Source: Myoxocephalus aenaeus (lineage: Eukaryota > Chordata > Actinopteri > Perciformes > Cottidae). Taken from it: a stretch of 64,000 nucleotides of DNA. The notes under the pieces are model-generated. The model was not told the origin of the DNA. It did no database searches and saw only the letters and a list, made by a program, of their open reading frames with translations. The stretch is taken from NCBI GenBank assembly GCA_038501785.1, contig JBAMJR010000622.1, forward strand, positions 37,501 to 101,500, given 5' to 3'. The translations under genes and the position numbers were made by a program. Positions 28,001-40,182 of this stretch are shown here, piece after piece; position 1 is the stretch's first letter; each line of letters begins with the position of its first letter.

Positions 28001-31000
28001 GTTGTACCTTTAGTCATGTTGTAACTTTAGTCATGTTGTAACTTTAGTCATGGTTATAACTTTAGTCATGTTATAACTTTAGTCATGTTATAACTTTAGT
28101 CATTGTTGTAACTTTAGTCATGGTTGTAACTTTAGTCATGGTTGTAACTTTAGTCATGTTATAACTTTAGTCATGGTTGTAACTTTAGTCATGGTTGTAA
28201 CTTTAGTCATGGTTGTAACTTTAGTCATTGTTGTAACTTTAGTCATTGTTGTAACTTTAGTCATGGTTGTAACTTTAGTCATGTTATAACTTTAGTCATG
28301 GTGGTAACTTTAGTCATGGTTATAACTTTAGTCATGGTTGTAACTTTAGTCATTGTTGTAACTTTAGTCATGGTTGTAACTTTAGTCATGTTATAACTTT
28401 AGTCATGTTATAACTTTAGTCATGGTTGTAACTTTAGTCATTGTTGTAACTTTAGTCATGGTTGTAACTTTAGTCATGTTATAACTTTAGTCATGTTATA
28501 ACTTTAGTCATGGTTGTAACTTTAGTCATGGTTGTAACTTTAGTCATGTTATAACTTTAGTCATGGTTACAACTTTAGTCATGGTTGTAACTTTAGTCAT
28601 GGTTGTAACTTTAGTCATGTTATAACTTTAGTCATGGTTACAACTTTAGTCATGGTTGTAACTTTAGTCATGGTTGTAACTTTAGTCATGTTATAACTTT
28701 AGTCATGTTGTAACTTTAGTCATGGTTACAACTTTAGTCATGTTATAACTTTAGTCATGGTTATAACTTTAGTCATGTTATAACTTTAGTCATGGTTACA
28801 ACTTTAGTCATGTTATAACTTTAGTCATGGTTACAACTTTAGTCATGTTATAACTTTAGTCATGTTATAACTTTAGTCATGGTTGTAACTTTAGTCATGG
28901 TTGTAACTTTAGTCATGTTATAACTTTAGTCATTGTTGTAACTTTAGTCATGGTTGTAACTTTAGTCATGGTTGTAACTTTAGTCATGGTTGTAACTTTA
29001 GTCATGTTATAACTTTAGTCATGTTATAACTTTAGTCATGGTTGTAACTTTAGTCATGGTTGTAACTTTAGTCATGTTATAACTTTAGTCATTGTTGTAA
29101 CTTTAGTCACGTTATAACTTTAGTCATGGTTGTAACTTTAGTCATGGTTGTAACTTTAGTCATGGTTGTAACTTTAGTCATGTTATAACTTTAGTCATGT
29201 TGTAACTTTAGTCATGTTATAACTTTAGTCATGTTATAACTTTAGTCACGTTATAACTTTAGTCATGGTTGTAACTTTAGTCATGGTTGTAACTTTAGTG
29301 ATGTTATAACTTTAGTCATGTTGTAACTTTAGTCATGTTATAACTTTAGTCATGTTATAACTTTAGTCATGGTTGTAACTTTAGTCATGTTGTAACTTTA
29401 GTCATGTTATAACTTTAGTCATGGTTGTAACTTTAGTCATGTTATAACTTTAGTCATGGTTGTAACTTTAGTCATGGTTGTAACTTTAGTCATGTTATAA
29501 CTTTAGTCATGTTATAACTTAAGTCATGGTTGTAACTTTAGTCATGTTATAACTTTAGTCATGTTATAACTTTAGTCATGTTATAACTTTAGTCATGTTG
29601 TAACTTTAGTCATGTTATAACTTTAGTCATGTTATAACTTTAGTCATGGTTACAACTTTAGTCATGTTTGTAACTTTAGTCATGGTTACAACTTTAGTCA
29701 TGTTATAACTTTAGTCATGGTTGTAACTTTAGTCATGGTTACAACTTTAGTCATGGTTGTAACTTTAGTCATGGTTGTATCTTTAGTCATGGTTATAACT
29801 TTAGTCATCTTTAGTCATGGTTGTATCTTTAGTCATGTTATAACTTTAGTCATGTTATAACTTTAGTCATGTTCTAACTTTAGTCATGTTATAACTTTAG
29901 TCATGGTTACAACTTTAGTCATGGTTGTAACTTTAGTCATGTTGTAACTTTAGTCATGGTTACAACTTTAGTCATGGTTGTAACTTTAGTCATGTTGTAA
30001 CTTTAGTCATGTTGTAACTTTAGTCATGTTATAACTTTAGTCATGTTATAACTTTAGTCATGTTCTAACTTTAGTCATGTTATAACTTTAGTCATGGTTA
30101 CAACTTTAGTCATGGTTGTAACTTTAGTCATGTTGTAACTTTAGTCATGGTTACAACTTTAGTCATGGTTGTAACTTTAGTCATGGTTGTAACTTTAGTC
30201 ATGTTATAACTTTAGTCATGTTATAACTTTAGTCATGTTGTAACTTTAGTCATGGTTGTAACTTTAGTCATGGTTGTAACTTTAGTCATGGTTGTAACTT
30301 TAGTCATGGTTGTAACTTTAGTCATGGTTGTAACTTTAGTCATGTTGTAACTTTAGTCATGGTTGTAACTTTAGTCATGGTTGTAACTTTAGTCATGTTG
30401 TAACTTTAGTCATGGTTGTAACTTTAGTCATGGTTGTAACTTTAGTCATGGTTGTAACTTTAGTCATGTTGTAACTTTAGTCATGTTATAACTTTAGTCA
30501 TTGTTGTAACTTTAGTCATGGTTGTAACTTTAGTCATGTTATAACTTTAGTCATGTTATAACTTTAGTCATGGTTGTAACTTTAGTCATGTTGTAACTTT
30601 AGTCATTGTTGTAACTTTAGTCATGGTTGTAACTTTAGTCATGTTATAACTTTAGTCATATTGTAACTTTAGTCATGGTTACAACTTTAGTCATGTTACA
30701 ACTTTAGTCATGGTTGTAACTTTAGTCATGGTTGTAACTTTAGTCATGTTATAACTTTAGTCATATTGTAACTTTAGTCATGGTTACAACTTTAGTCATG
30801 TTACAACTTTAGTCATGGTTGTAACTTTAGTCATGGTTGTAACTTTAGTCATGTTATAACTTTAGTCATGGTTGTAACTTTAGTCATGGTTATAACTTTA
30901 GTCATGTTGTAACTTTAGTCATGTTATAACTTTAGTCATGGTTGTAACTTTAGTCATGGTTGTAACTTTAGTCATGTTATAACTTTAGTCATGTTATAAC

Positions 31001-34000
31001 TTTAGTCATGGTTGTAACTTTAGTCATGGTTGTAACTTTAGTCATGTTATAACTTTAGTCATGTTATAACTTAAGTCATGGTTATAACTTTAGTCATGTT
31101 ATAACTTTAGTCATGGTTACAACTTTAGTCATGTTACAACTTTAGTCATGGTTGTAACTTTAGTCATGGTTGTAACTTTAGTCATGTTATAACTTTAGTC
31201 ATATTGTAACTTTAGTCATGGTTACAACTTTAGTCATGTTACAACTTTAGTCATGGTTGTAACTTTAGTCATGGTTGTAACTTTAGTCATGGTTGTAACT
31301 TTAGTCATGGTTGTAACTTTAGTCATGGTTGTAACTTTAGTCATGGTTGTAACTTTAGTCATGGTTATAACTTTAGTCATGTTGTAACTTTAGTCATGTT
31401 ATAACTTTAGTCATTGTTGTAACTTTAGTCATGGTTGTAACTTTAGTCATGTTATAACTTTAGTCATGTTATAACTTTAGTCATGGTTGTAACTTTAGTC
31501 ATGTTGTAACTTTAGTCATGTTATAACTTTAGTCATTGTTGTAACTTTAGTCATGGTTGTAACTTTAGTCATGTTATAACTTTAGTCATTGTTGTAACTT
31601 TAGTCATGGTTGTAACTTTAGTCATGTTATAACTTTAGTCATATTGTAACTTTAGTCATGGTTACAACTTTAGTCATGTTGTAACTTTAGTCATGGTTGT
31701 AACTTTAGTCATGTTATAACTTTAGTCATGGTTGTAACTTTAGTCATGGTTATAACTTTAGTCATGTTGTAACTTTAGTCATGTTATAACTTTAGTCATT
31801 GTTGTAACTTTAGTCATGGTTGTAACTTTAGTCATGTTATAACTTTAGTCATGGTTGTAACTTTAGTCATGGTTGTAACTTTAGTCATGTTATAACTTTA
31901 GTCATGTTATAACTTAAGTCATGGTTATAACTTTAGTCATGTTATAACTTTAGTCATGGTTACAACTTTAGTCATGTTACAACTTTAGTCATGGTTGTAA
32001 CTTTAGTCATGGTTGTAACTTTAGTCATGTTATAACTTTAGTCATATTGTAACTTTAGTCATGGTTACAACTTTAGTCATGTTACAACTTTAGTCATGGT
32101 TGTAACTTTAGTCATGGTTGTAACTTTAGTCATGTTATAACTTTAGTCATGGTTGTAACTTTAGTCATGGTTATAACTTTAGTCATGTTGTAACTTTAGT
32201 CATGTTATAACTTTAGTCATTGTTGTAACTTTAGTCATGGTTGTAACTTTAGTCATGTTATAACTTTAGTCATGTTATAACTTTAGTCATGGTTGTAACT
32301 TTAGTCATGGTTGTAACTTTAGTCATGTTATAACTTTAGTCATGTTATAACTTAAGTCATGGTTATAACTTTAGTCATGTTATAACTTTAGTCATGGTTA
32401 CAACTTTAGTCATGTTACAACTTTAGTCATGGTTGTAACTTTAGTCATGGTTGTAACTTTAGTCATGGTTATAACTTTAGTCATGTTGTAACTTTAGTCA
32501 TGTTATAACTTTAGTCATGTTATAACTTTAGTCATGGTTGTAACTTTAGTCATGGTTGTAACTTTAGTCATGTTATAACTTTAGTCATGTTATAACTTAA
32601 GTCATGGTTATAACTTAAGTCATGTTATAACTTTAGTCATGGTTGCAACTTTAGTCATGGTTGTAACTTTAGTCATGGTTGTATCTTTAGTCATGGTTAT
32701 AACTTTAGTCATCTTTAGTCATGGTTGTATCTTTAGTCATGTTATAACTTTAGTCAACTTTATAACAACAATTAATAACCCACAACTAATGCTCTTTAAC
32801 AGGTAAAACACCAAGACACAACAGTTTGTGACACATAAACAATTTGTAACACTAATAATTGTACATTTATAAAATTACACCGCCGAACTGCATGCTGGGT
32901 AAAGCTCACCCACGAGCACAACAAGAAGAAACACAGACCCTTCTGTTCTGTCTCTTCCTGTCTTTTTTCACCTAGATTCCCCTGGGTCCTAAGTCCCTCC
33001 ATGTTTAGCTTCCTAACACCCTCTATGTACCAACATACAAACAGCTGCTCACCACTCTAACAGCTGTTCAGTTGGCCGGCGGTCCTTTTCGGCATCAATG
33101 AATGAATGTGTTTACTCGAGAAAAAAAATACTGTGAAACCGCCAGAATCTTACAAAATACCGTGATATGAATTTTTGGCCATACCGCCCGCCCTAATGTC
33201 TGGGTTCTAGTGCTTATTCCATACAATAAATACGACTCACTTCCTGGTTCCTCCTTCCAGGACCTCCCGAAGTGTACGTGTACACGCGGAAGACCAGAGT
33301 GGAGGCCAACGTGGAGCTGTCCTGCATGGCCACGGGGTTCCTCCCGAAAGAGATCGTCCTGCTGATCAAGAGGAACCAGCGCGTCCTGTTCAAGGAGGAC
33401 GGGCTGCGCTCCACGGGCACGCGGCCCAACGGAGACGGAACCTTCCAGAGGAGGGACAGCGTGGACATCCTGAGGACCGACCCGTCCACCTACACCTGTG
33501 AAGTGACGCACGCCGCCTCCAGGGTGTACGTGGAGAAGGAGTGGGGTGAGAACCTTTTTGTGCAGGTTAAACACGTCTGTGGAGCAGCGCGGCATCATGG
33601 GAGTTGTAGTCTTCCTTCTGTTTCCATCAGGACGTCCTGACGAGCTGCTGCTCATAGCTTAAGATCCAGATGTCCTTCGTCTGGTTAAAATGTACAGTTA
33701 AAAACCAGCAACATCCCAAAAAAAGAAAAGTGTATCGTAAACATTTTCGCCTTTTTAAACTGGATCAAACGCCGATTTATTCACAGGCACCTTTTTTTAA
33801 ACCACAACTATTCTGGTTTTAAACATAGTTTGGAACGTGTAAATAAAAAAAATAAATAAAAAAAAAGTACACAACTCTATAATATATTACATATAAATAA
33901 ATATGTATAAATATATTTACGTAAATATATATATGTAAATATATTTATATATATATAAAACATTGATATATATTTAAATATATATAAATGTAAATATATT

Positions 34001-34179
34001 TATACATATTTATTTATATATACTGTATGTATATATATATATATATATTTACGTAAATATATTTATATATATATGTAAATATATTTATACATGCAAATAT
34101 ATATGTAAATATATTTATACATGTGTGTAAATATATTTATATATAATATATTATACATGTGTATATATAAATATTACAT

Positions 34180-34241
<62 letters not shown>

Positions 34242-34344
34242 GCCAGTCTCATCATTTTTAATGCACATGAGACACAAGAAAGACGGTTAAACTGAACCGT
34301 GTGAATATAAATGTTGAAGGTGAGCGGACTGAAACACAGTGGTG

Positions 34345-34398
<54 letters not shown>

Positions 34399-35901
34399 TA
34401 AGCGGACAGAAACTCGGTGTGAATGTCGTCTGTGTTTCAGATCACTCTCTTCCTGATGGAGGAGCGCTCATCGGCGTCGTGGGCGGGATCATCGTGCTCC
34501 TCTTGATTGGTGGGGGTCTGGGTATTTTCCTCATGTATAAAAAAGGTAAGTGTAACATGTCACTACACATGTGTTTATGTTTAATATCAAGCTTTAAGCT
34601 TCAGTGTAACTTTTCACCAGTATGAACCGGTAATACGTGACGATGCTGTGACGCAGTATTCAGTGTAGTCATGTACTCCAAAGTACCTCCAGTGAAGATG
34701 TGTTGTGTGGATCCTTCATCGGGAGCAAAGGTCTGTTATTACTTTATGAGAGCCGTGAGGCGTTCAGAGGTCACGGGGAAGAACGCCAGAGTGCACTGGG
34801 AGCCTCCCAGTGGTTAAAGAACTGGTTCAGCAGCTCTACCCGACCTACTGTAGTGGATGTTGTCTTCTAAAATGTCTTCAGAATTCACCAGAACATATCT
34901 TTATCTAAATCAAACGATTTGAGTCCCTCTGCTCGAACACTAAGACTTCAGACTGTCCTCAAATTGATCATCTCCACGGTTTGTGTTAATATGTTGTGTT
35001 TGTTTTCAGGAGTGTTTTCAGGTCTCCTCAAATCAAGCCAAGGTAAGCGCTCTGATTCTCTTAAAGGGACAGTACACATGTGTATACCTGTGTTTGTATG
35101 AAGAGTAAAGTTCTGCTGAGGACGTGTTTTACACCTAAAATAATCGACATCAGCTTAAGTGAACGCTGTAATTAGAATATTTCCACCTCCATTGATACAG
35201 AAAGTCATTTTACAATCAATCAAAGTCCATCTTTTAACACAAACCCTCTGTTGTTGATCCTTATTTCTTTTATCAGTTTTAAAAGACAAACGTTTTAACT
35301 CGATTACATCATCAAGACGTTCAACAGCAACTTTTCATTAACAAAGCTTTTTTTATCACATTTTTTATCTATTTAAATTATATTTTATCATTTTGATATA
35401 AGAAAGCTGTAACAGCCTTTTTTATTTATTTTTCATGATTTCCTTTTATGATTTTTTTTAATTTTCTTTCAGGCTCGGATGATGAGTCTCTGGACAGCAA
35501 CGAATCCAGTAAGTGTCTTCGTCCTTAAATTAACGTAAAGTATCACATCGTATAACTCAATTATACAATTTAATTGGATTTATAGAATATAAAAATATCT
35601 GAATGGACAGAAATATTCTGTTGTGCGTTTTTAACCATTTGTGTTTTCTTTTTTTTTTAATCAACAGAAGAACCACTTAAGAAACGTAAGTGCTTTTATT
35701 GATGATTATTTTTACAATCATCAAACCAAATTCACGTTTATTAAATAAATCAAATCTGAATAAAACTTCCCTTCTGGTCCTTTAACAGCCGATAACGACA
35801 GCCCGGCCACGTCCGAGTCCGGCGTGAGCCCGTCCGGGTCCGAGTCCGGCGTGAGCCCGGCCGGGTCCGAGGTCAGCGTCCTCATGGACCCGAGCGCCTG
35901 A
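22285..35901 (+). CDS. MHC class I heavy chain, teleost Z-lineage type
   Basis: Cell-surface antigen-presenting glycoprotein pairing with beta-2-microglobulin. Nine exons close in frame to 403 residues: 22285-22336 (signal peptide), 25153-25431 (alpha1), 27077-27367 (alpha2), 33261-33545 (alpha3), 34441-34545 (membrane), 35010-35042, 35473-35508, 35668-35685 and 35789-35901 (tail, TGA). Alpha1 has HSLSYIYTAF and a sequon NDT across the alpha1/alpha2 junction. Alpha2 has HGCE and KECIDW (disulfide pair), plus TKRKW and KGYLE, matching the conserved T143, K146, W147 and Y159; Y171 is Phe. Alpha3 is a C1-set Ig domain (LSCMATGF...YTCEVTH). The membrane segment is GVVGGIIVLLLIGGGLGIFL. Phrases HEFTAMGLLD, YWVKGTQSR and FLSFDDANAVWVAPVE recall the Z lineage rather than U. 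The gene looks intact. Introns 2 and 3 are mostly satellite. Confidence 0.92.
22337..25152 (+). other. Class I intron 1
   Basis: A 2.8-kb AT-rich intron with TTTAATATATTTAATGTA-type runs at 22670-23060 and the long AT palindrome at 24245-25056. Donor GCG|GTGAGT; acceptor ATCCTGCAG. No coding sequence seen. Confidence 0.7.
24245..25056. repeat. AT-rich inverted-repeat complex with long (TA)n
   Basis: Phrases such as ACAATTAAAATAAGTATATA and TATGAGAGAGAGAAAATATA on the left (24255-24480) reappear in reverse complement on the right (24530-24775), centred near 24515. Long TA runs follow, ending in a second small inverted pair, ACATGATATA (24971) and TATATCATGT (25050). Confidence 0.85.
25445..27062. 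repeat. 68-bp satellite, inverted copy filling class I intron 2
   Basis: About 24 units of the 68-base satellite also found at 14343-15235, here in reverse orientation (core CACAACGCATTCATAACCTC). Some units match the reverse complement exactly; many read ATACCCTC. It begins about 15 bases after the alpha1 donor and ends about 14 bases before the alpha2 acceptor, so intron 2 is essentially all satellite. Confidence 0.96.
27391..27966. repeat. 50-bp minisatellite at the start of class I intron 3
   Basis: About 11.5 nearly identical 50-base units (TAGTGAGGACGCTTAGTCGT, then CTCCTCAGCTGAGCTAGAGG) beginning 24 bases after the alpha2 donor. Units differ mainly by AGAGG versus AAAGG. CTCAGCTGAG within the unit is a 10-base palindrome. 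Confidence 0.96.
27967..32756. repeat. 4.8-kb 17-18-bp minisatellite in class I intron 3
   Basis: Roughly 270 units of TAACTTTAGTCATGGTTG with GTTA, GTTG, ATTG and GGTTAC variants, including higher-order blocks that repeat in the same order. TTTAGTCAT on this strand reads ATGACTAAA on the other, an AP-1-half-site-like word repeated through the intron. This array makes intron 3 nearly 6 kb. Confidence 0.96.
33850..34395. repeat. AT-rich and (TA)n repeats in class I intron 4
   Basis: TAAATATATTTATA-type sequence (33850-34180), a (TA)n run to about 34240 and another at 34347-34395 lie between the alpha3 and membrane exons. No coding signal. Confidence 0.8.
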
Positions 35902-36420
35902 GCTGAGGACGAGTAACCCGACAGCAGAACCGCGTCCAGGGTTCCTCTGGCCGACGGAACCACGGGAACAGAGAACTTCTCCTGCCTCGGACGTCCACGG
36001 AGACAATTTATCAACAATTAGCAACGAATATAAACAACATTTATAATCTAAAAAAAAAACATGAATATTCATAAAACATTTTCTAACGAACTAAAGTGGA
36101 GTTCTGCTCCCTGATTGAAGTATAAAACTTAAAAAAAAAGTTGTAGGTCGGCGATAAGAAGCCGTCTGTTTGGAGTGAATGAACTCCATAATTCATCAGT
36201 CTTTTCGCTAAAGGCTTAAAAACATACAAAAAATATCTAAGCACCTTTATTGAATTTAATCTGATTATTTTCTGTCCCGTCTTCTTTTGGATTCACTTGA
36301 AGTTTTGATGATAATCAATAATCTGATAATCAATAATCACGTCGTCGTCAAACTGAATCTGATCTTGTTTTTGTGTTTTTTCTGGTTTCATTTAGTAGCT
36401 TGAAGTTTAACTAAATGTTA

Positions 36421-36426
36421 AATAAA
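36421..36426 (+). terminator. Candidate polyadenylation signal of the class I gene
   Basis: AATAAA 520 bases after the TGA. The intervening 3' UTR is AT-rich without other obvious elements. Confidence 0.45.
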
Positions 36427-36429
36427 AGT

Positions 36430-37030
36430 ACACAAAGTACTGCGAGTGAGCGATAAGTAGTTCTGCTTTCATTGATGTAATACTGCTGTGCACCTGTTTA
36501 ATGAGCATCTATGAGGAACATATAAAGTAATATGTTCCTCATAGATGAACACTGTTTGCAAAAGAAATACAATTATTTTACTTATTAATCTGTGTGTGTT
36601 CTTAAATACAAACATTATTCATGCGATAATGTTTTAAGCAAACGTAATTATATGTTTTACTGTTATCCTGCTGCTTATGATTGTTTAAAAGTCTTTATTA
36701 GGAAATACAGACTTTCCTGCTCAATATTATCACCAATTTGCCACTTTAAGAAAATGAGTTTAAATGAGTTGTTTGATGAAAGACTCATAATATTCACATT
36801 TGAATGAATCAATATGCCAAATAAACACATTGAGTTATTAAAATAGATATATTTTTATATGTTTTCTTACTTTCTATTGACTCTTTGGATAATGTGTGGT
36901 TCTTCTCTAAATCATGTTGGAAATATAAAGACGCCTGCTTGTGAAATAAATATGAAACCATGGATTGATTTTGTATTTGCTCATCTTTTGCTTATTTTCT
37001 CTTATCAGTTAAAATATATATTTATATATA

Positions 37031-37068
<38 letters not shown>

Positions 37069-38550
37069 GTTATATATATATTTTTAAACATTTTAATTAA
37101 TTAATTAATTAATTTTTAATCAGTGACTGACTGACGGGTGTTTTTTAAAAACGGACTAAAACCTAAAAACACCTAATTTAATTTAAATTATTAATAAATT
37201 CTGGTTTATACGGTTTTTTTAATGTTTTTATTCAGGAGTGTAAAAACTAATCCAGCGAGGTAATTTTACAAACAAAGTATATAAACATACAAATATATGA
37301 ACGTTAAAATGTGCTCTACTTGTACCACCTGCAGTTCTACTTAAATGTTAATACATTAGTAATAATACATGCATATAATGTCCCTTTGATACTTTAAGTA
37401 TTTTTTTTTTTTTTAAATCAACAAGTTACTAATGTACTTGTATTCTCTTTATCCAGAGCTTTTACTTGCAACAGAGTATTTTAGTCCATTGTTGTACAAG
37501 TACTTTTACTTGAGGGAAGTATCTGAGTACTTCAGAACAGTATGTGACCAAACTTCTTGCATAACTGCATCAGTACACGGTGGTTCAGTGCGATAGTACA
37601 CAGTGGGAACACACGCCTGACGTCGGTCTATGACGTAATGACGTACGGAAATACTTCCGTCAAACCCGGAACAGTATAGCGACCTTCATTTCCGTTTCAC
37701 AGGGATACCTTCAAAATAAATCACTGGGTATTAAACACAAAAAGAAATCTAAACACGTAATGAATTAAGTAATACATATGTAAATGTTTTGGAAAAATAA
37801 ATATATTATACACAAATACATATAATACAGTATGAATTAGAAATTAAATGAATCAATACAGAATGTTTATGTAGAAAAGAATGTGTTAATATACTAAAAT
37901 AATCAGAAACATTGTTTTCAATCAATATAATACACTATTTGACACAGATGTGTGATTAAAATGATCTATAGGGAAACGATAAACTGTTTATATATTATAA
38001 ATAACATTAAGAAACACCAGTCAACAATTCGTATTAGGGATTTTTTGTGTGTTTTTGGACAATTTTATTGAAGTTTTGGGTAATTTGAACTAATTTAGAA
38101 TATGTAAAGACGTTCTGACTTTTACTGTTTTGTGATTTATATTATTATTGTTTTATTTTCTTCCCCAGCAGCGGAGTGGATCAAAGTACATTTAATCAAT
38201 CTGTAAGTACAATTTTGAAGTACTTCTATGCTACTTCATACTTCTATTGCCTGACATCTCAGGGGGAAATATTGTTGTGAAGTGACTCATCAATGAATAC
38301 ATAGTTATAATACAATTATATTTAAGTTTTAAATGCAGGAATATTACTTGTAATAAGAGTATTTGTTTTTACTTCAGAGTACTTCTAATTGTTGTTTTTG
38401 TACCAACTGCAAGATTTAAGTAACTAATCAATGAATAAATACATATATTACAAATAATAAAAAGTTTTAAATGCAGGAGTATTATTTTTTAACAGAGTTT
38501 TTTTTACTTCTGAGTATTTCTAGTTATACTAGTACAACTTTAGTTTACGC
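36430..38550. other. Intergenic region between the class I and zhx1 genes
   Basis: AT-rich, with a TA run at 37035-37085 and ACTTTTACTT-type dispersed repeat remnants at 37300-37560 and 38200-38540. A compact cluster at about 37618-37705 holds CRE-like TGACGTCGG, TGACGTAATGACGTAC and ETS-like words (ACTTCCG, CCCGGAAC). It could be a distal regulatory site or an alternative zhx1 promoter. No gene seen. Confidence 0.45.
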
Positions 38551-38559
38551 TTTTATTCT

Positions 38560-39006
38560 GAAAAAGAAAACGAAACCGGATGTACTTCTCGGCCGTTGCT
38601 CGCTTGTAGCGGCGGTGTGAAGAAAAAAAATGGCCATCGGTGGGTTCGCTGAACTATCGGTGCCTTTTTCATCAAACTGTCCTTTTTAACCGACGACGCC
38701 AACGGCCGCGAGCGATGCGGAGCCGTCGCGGTTCTAACTGACAACCGGCGGGTGAAGCTCGCGCCTCCAGGCCGCCGGAGAGGCGTCGCGTCCCGGGCTG
38801 GAAGCAGATGGGCTCCTCGGTGTCTTCGGGTAAAAGGCGGAAGACTGCGCATCGAGCCGCGAGCCCCAGCGAGCCGTTTCCCTCGTGAGACAACGGTTGG
38901 TTTGCAACGGTCGGTTCTGCCCGGTAACCGGTAACCGGCGTTCGGTCTCGCGCCGCCCGCGGGAGAAACCCCGTTAACCCCCCCCCGCGTCCCGCTAGCT
39001 AGCATC
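38560..39006 (+). promoter_or_regulatory. zhx1: CpG-rich promoter and probable non-coding exon 1 of zhx1
   Basis: A sharp CpG-dense block in AT-rich DNA with an ETS-type site (AACCGGATGT, about 38574) and a YY1-type site (AAAATGGCCAT, about 38628), a common pairing in TATA-less promoters. A strong donor (GCATC|GTGAGTG, 39007) could end exon 1; the next exon starts at 40068 after CGTCTTCAG. No convincing coding frame lies here. Confidence 0.55.
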
Positions 39007-39784
39007 GTGAGTGTGTTGGCTAACATGGCTTTTTTTTATTTATTTTTTTATCTCTGCGCGTGCGCGCGGACAGGAAGTGCATTTTCTGATAAACAGCTGT
39101 TTTTATTTCCCAGCATGCTCGAAAGCTTCAACAGTCGTTCTGTCAGCAGCAGTTACTCTGATATCTGATCAATTAATCTGATTAATTAGCTCGATCACGA
39201 GCATTTATTATATATATATATATATATATATATTTATTATTTAATATATAAGTTACAAGATAACTATTAAATGACACAGAAGCAAAGAAGATGGATAATT
39301 AGAATAGTAACGTTACAAGTTTTATACCGAACCTTTCAAAATAAAGGTATAAAGTGCTTTAAATGTTTAAACGGGTCCAAAGGACGTAAATCAGACAATA
39401 ACGTCATCAAATGGAAATAAAATACCCCAAAAGTAATATAAAAGCAAGAACATTGAATGATATTGGAAATGAATAATTACATTGTTTGTTTTAATACGTT
39501 TTGAGAAGTGATTTAAAATTTCACTGATTCTGAAAAAAAGTGTATTAGATGATTCAGCATTTTTCTTTTTCTTTATTTACTAATTAAGTAAATATATTTA
39601 ATATTGAGTAGCATTTCACTCATTTTGTAAATAAATACATGTGCTTGAAAAATGCAAAAAATAAATAATCTGAATTTAAAATGTAAATATAAAAGTAGTC
39701 GTCAGGTCGACGTGAGCATAACTAATGTGTTTTTATCCAGTAAAACGTTCCACTCGGTTTATAACTTCATCACAATTCTTTGAG

Positions 39785-39965
39785 AGCGTTAACTTCAGGG
39801 CTCTCCATCAGAATACTCGTGTTTTTATACAGCAATATGTAGAATACTCGTGTTTTTATTCACCAAGAGGTAGAATTCCTGTGTTTTTATACGTGAAGCT
39901 AACTAACTGACCTTAAGCTAGCTGGCTAGCAAACAACGTTTGTTTATGAATACAGAAAATATTGT
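39785..39965. repeat. Diverged copies of the zhx1 intron minisatellite plus shared flank
   Basis: Three degenerate units (AGAATACTCGTGTTTTTAT) followed by GTGAAGCTAACTAACTGAC and GCTGGCTAGCAAACAACGTT. The same unit-plus-flank reappears at about 41445-41530 on the far side of the coding exon 40183-40517, so this exon lies between direct repeats. Confidence 0.8.
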
Positions 39966-40182
39966 TTTAATTTGAGCATAATTTAATTTCGGTTTAAACT
40001 TGGATTTCCTAGATTAGTTTTTAATCTCTGCTTGATTTAAAAATCCTCGTCTCCGTCTCGTCTTCAGGGATCAGGGACGACGCAGGAAAACCTTTCCACG
40101 GATGACGTCATCCTTTATGGCGGGACGACTGTAACTGACACGGCGTTGACGCCCCGGAGACGACCCCGACAGAACCCTCAGG

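Noticed and set aside
27391..32756. Regularly spaced repeats considered as a CRISPR array
   Set aside because: Units are contiguous without unique spacers, in a vertebrate intron; these are minisatellites. The same applies to the other arrays.
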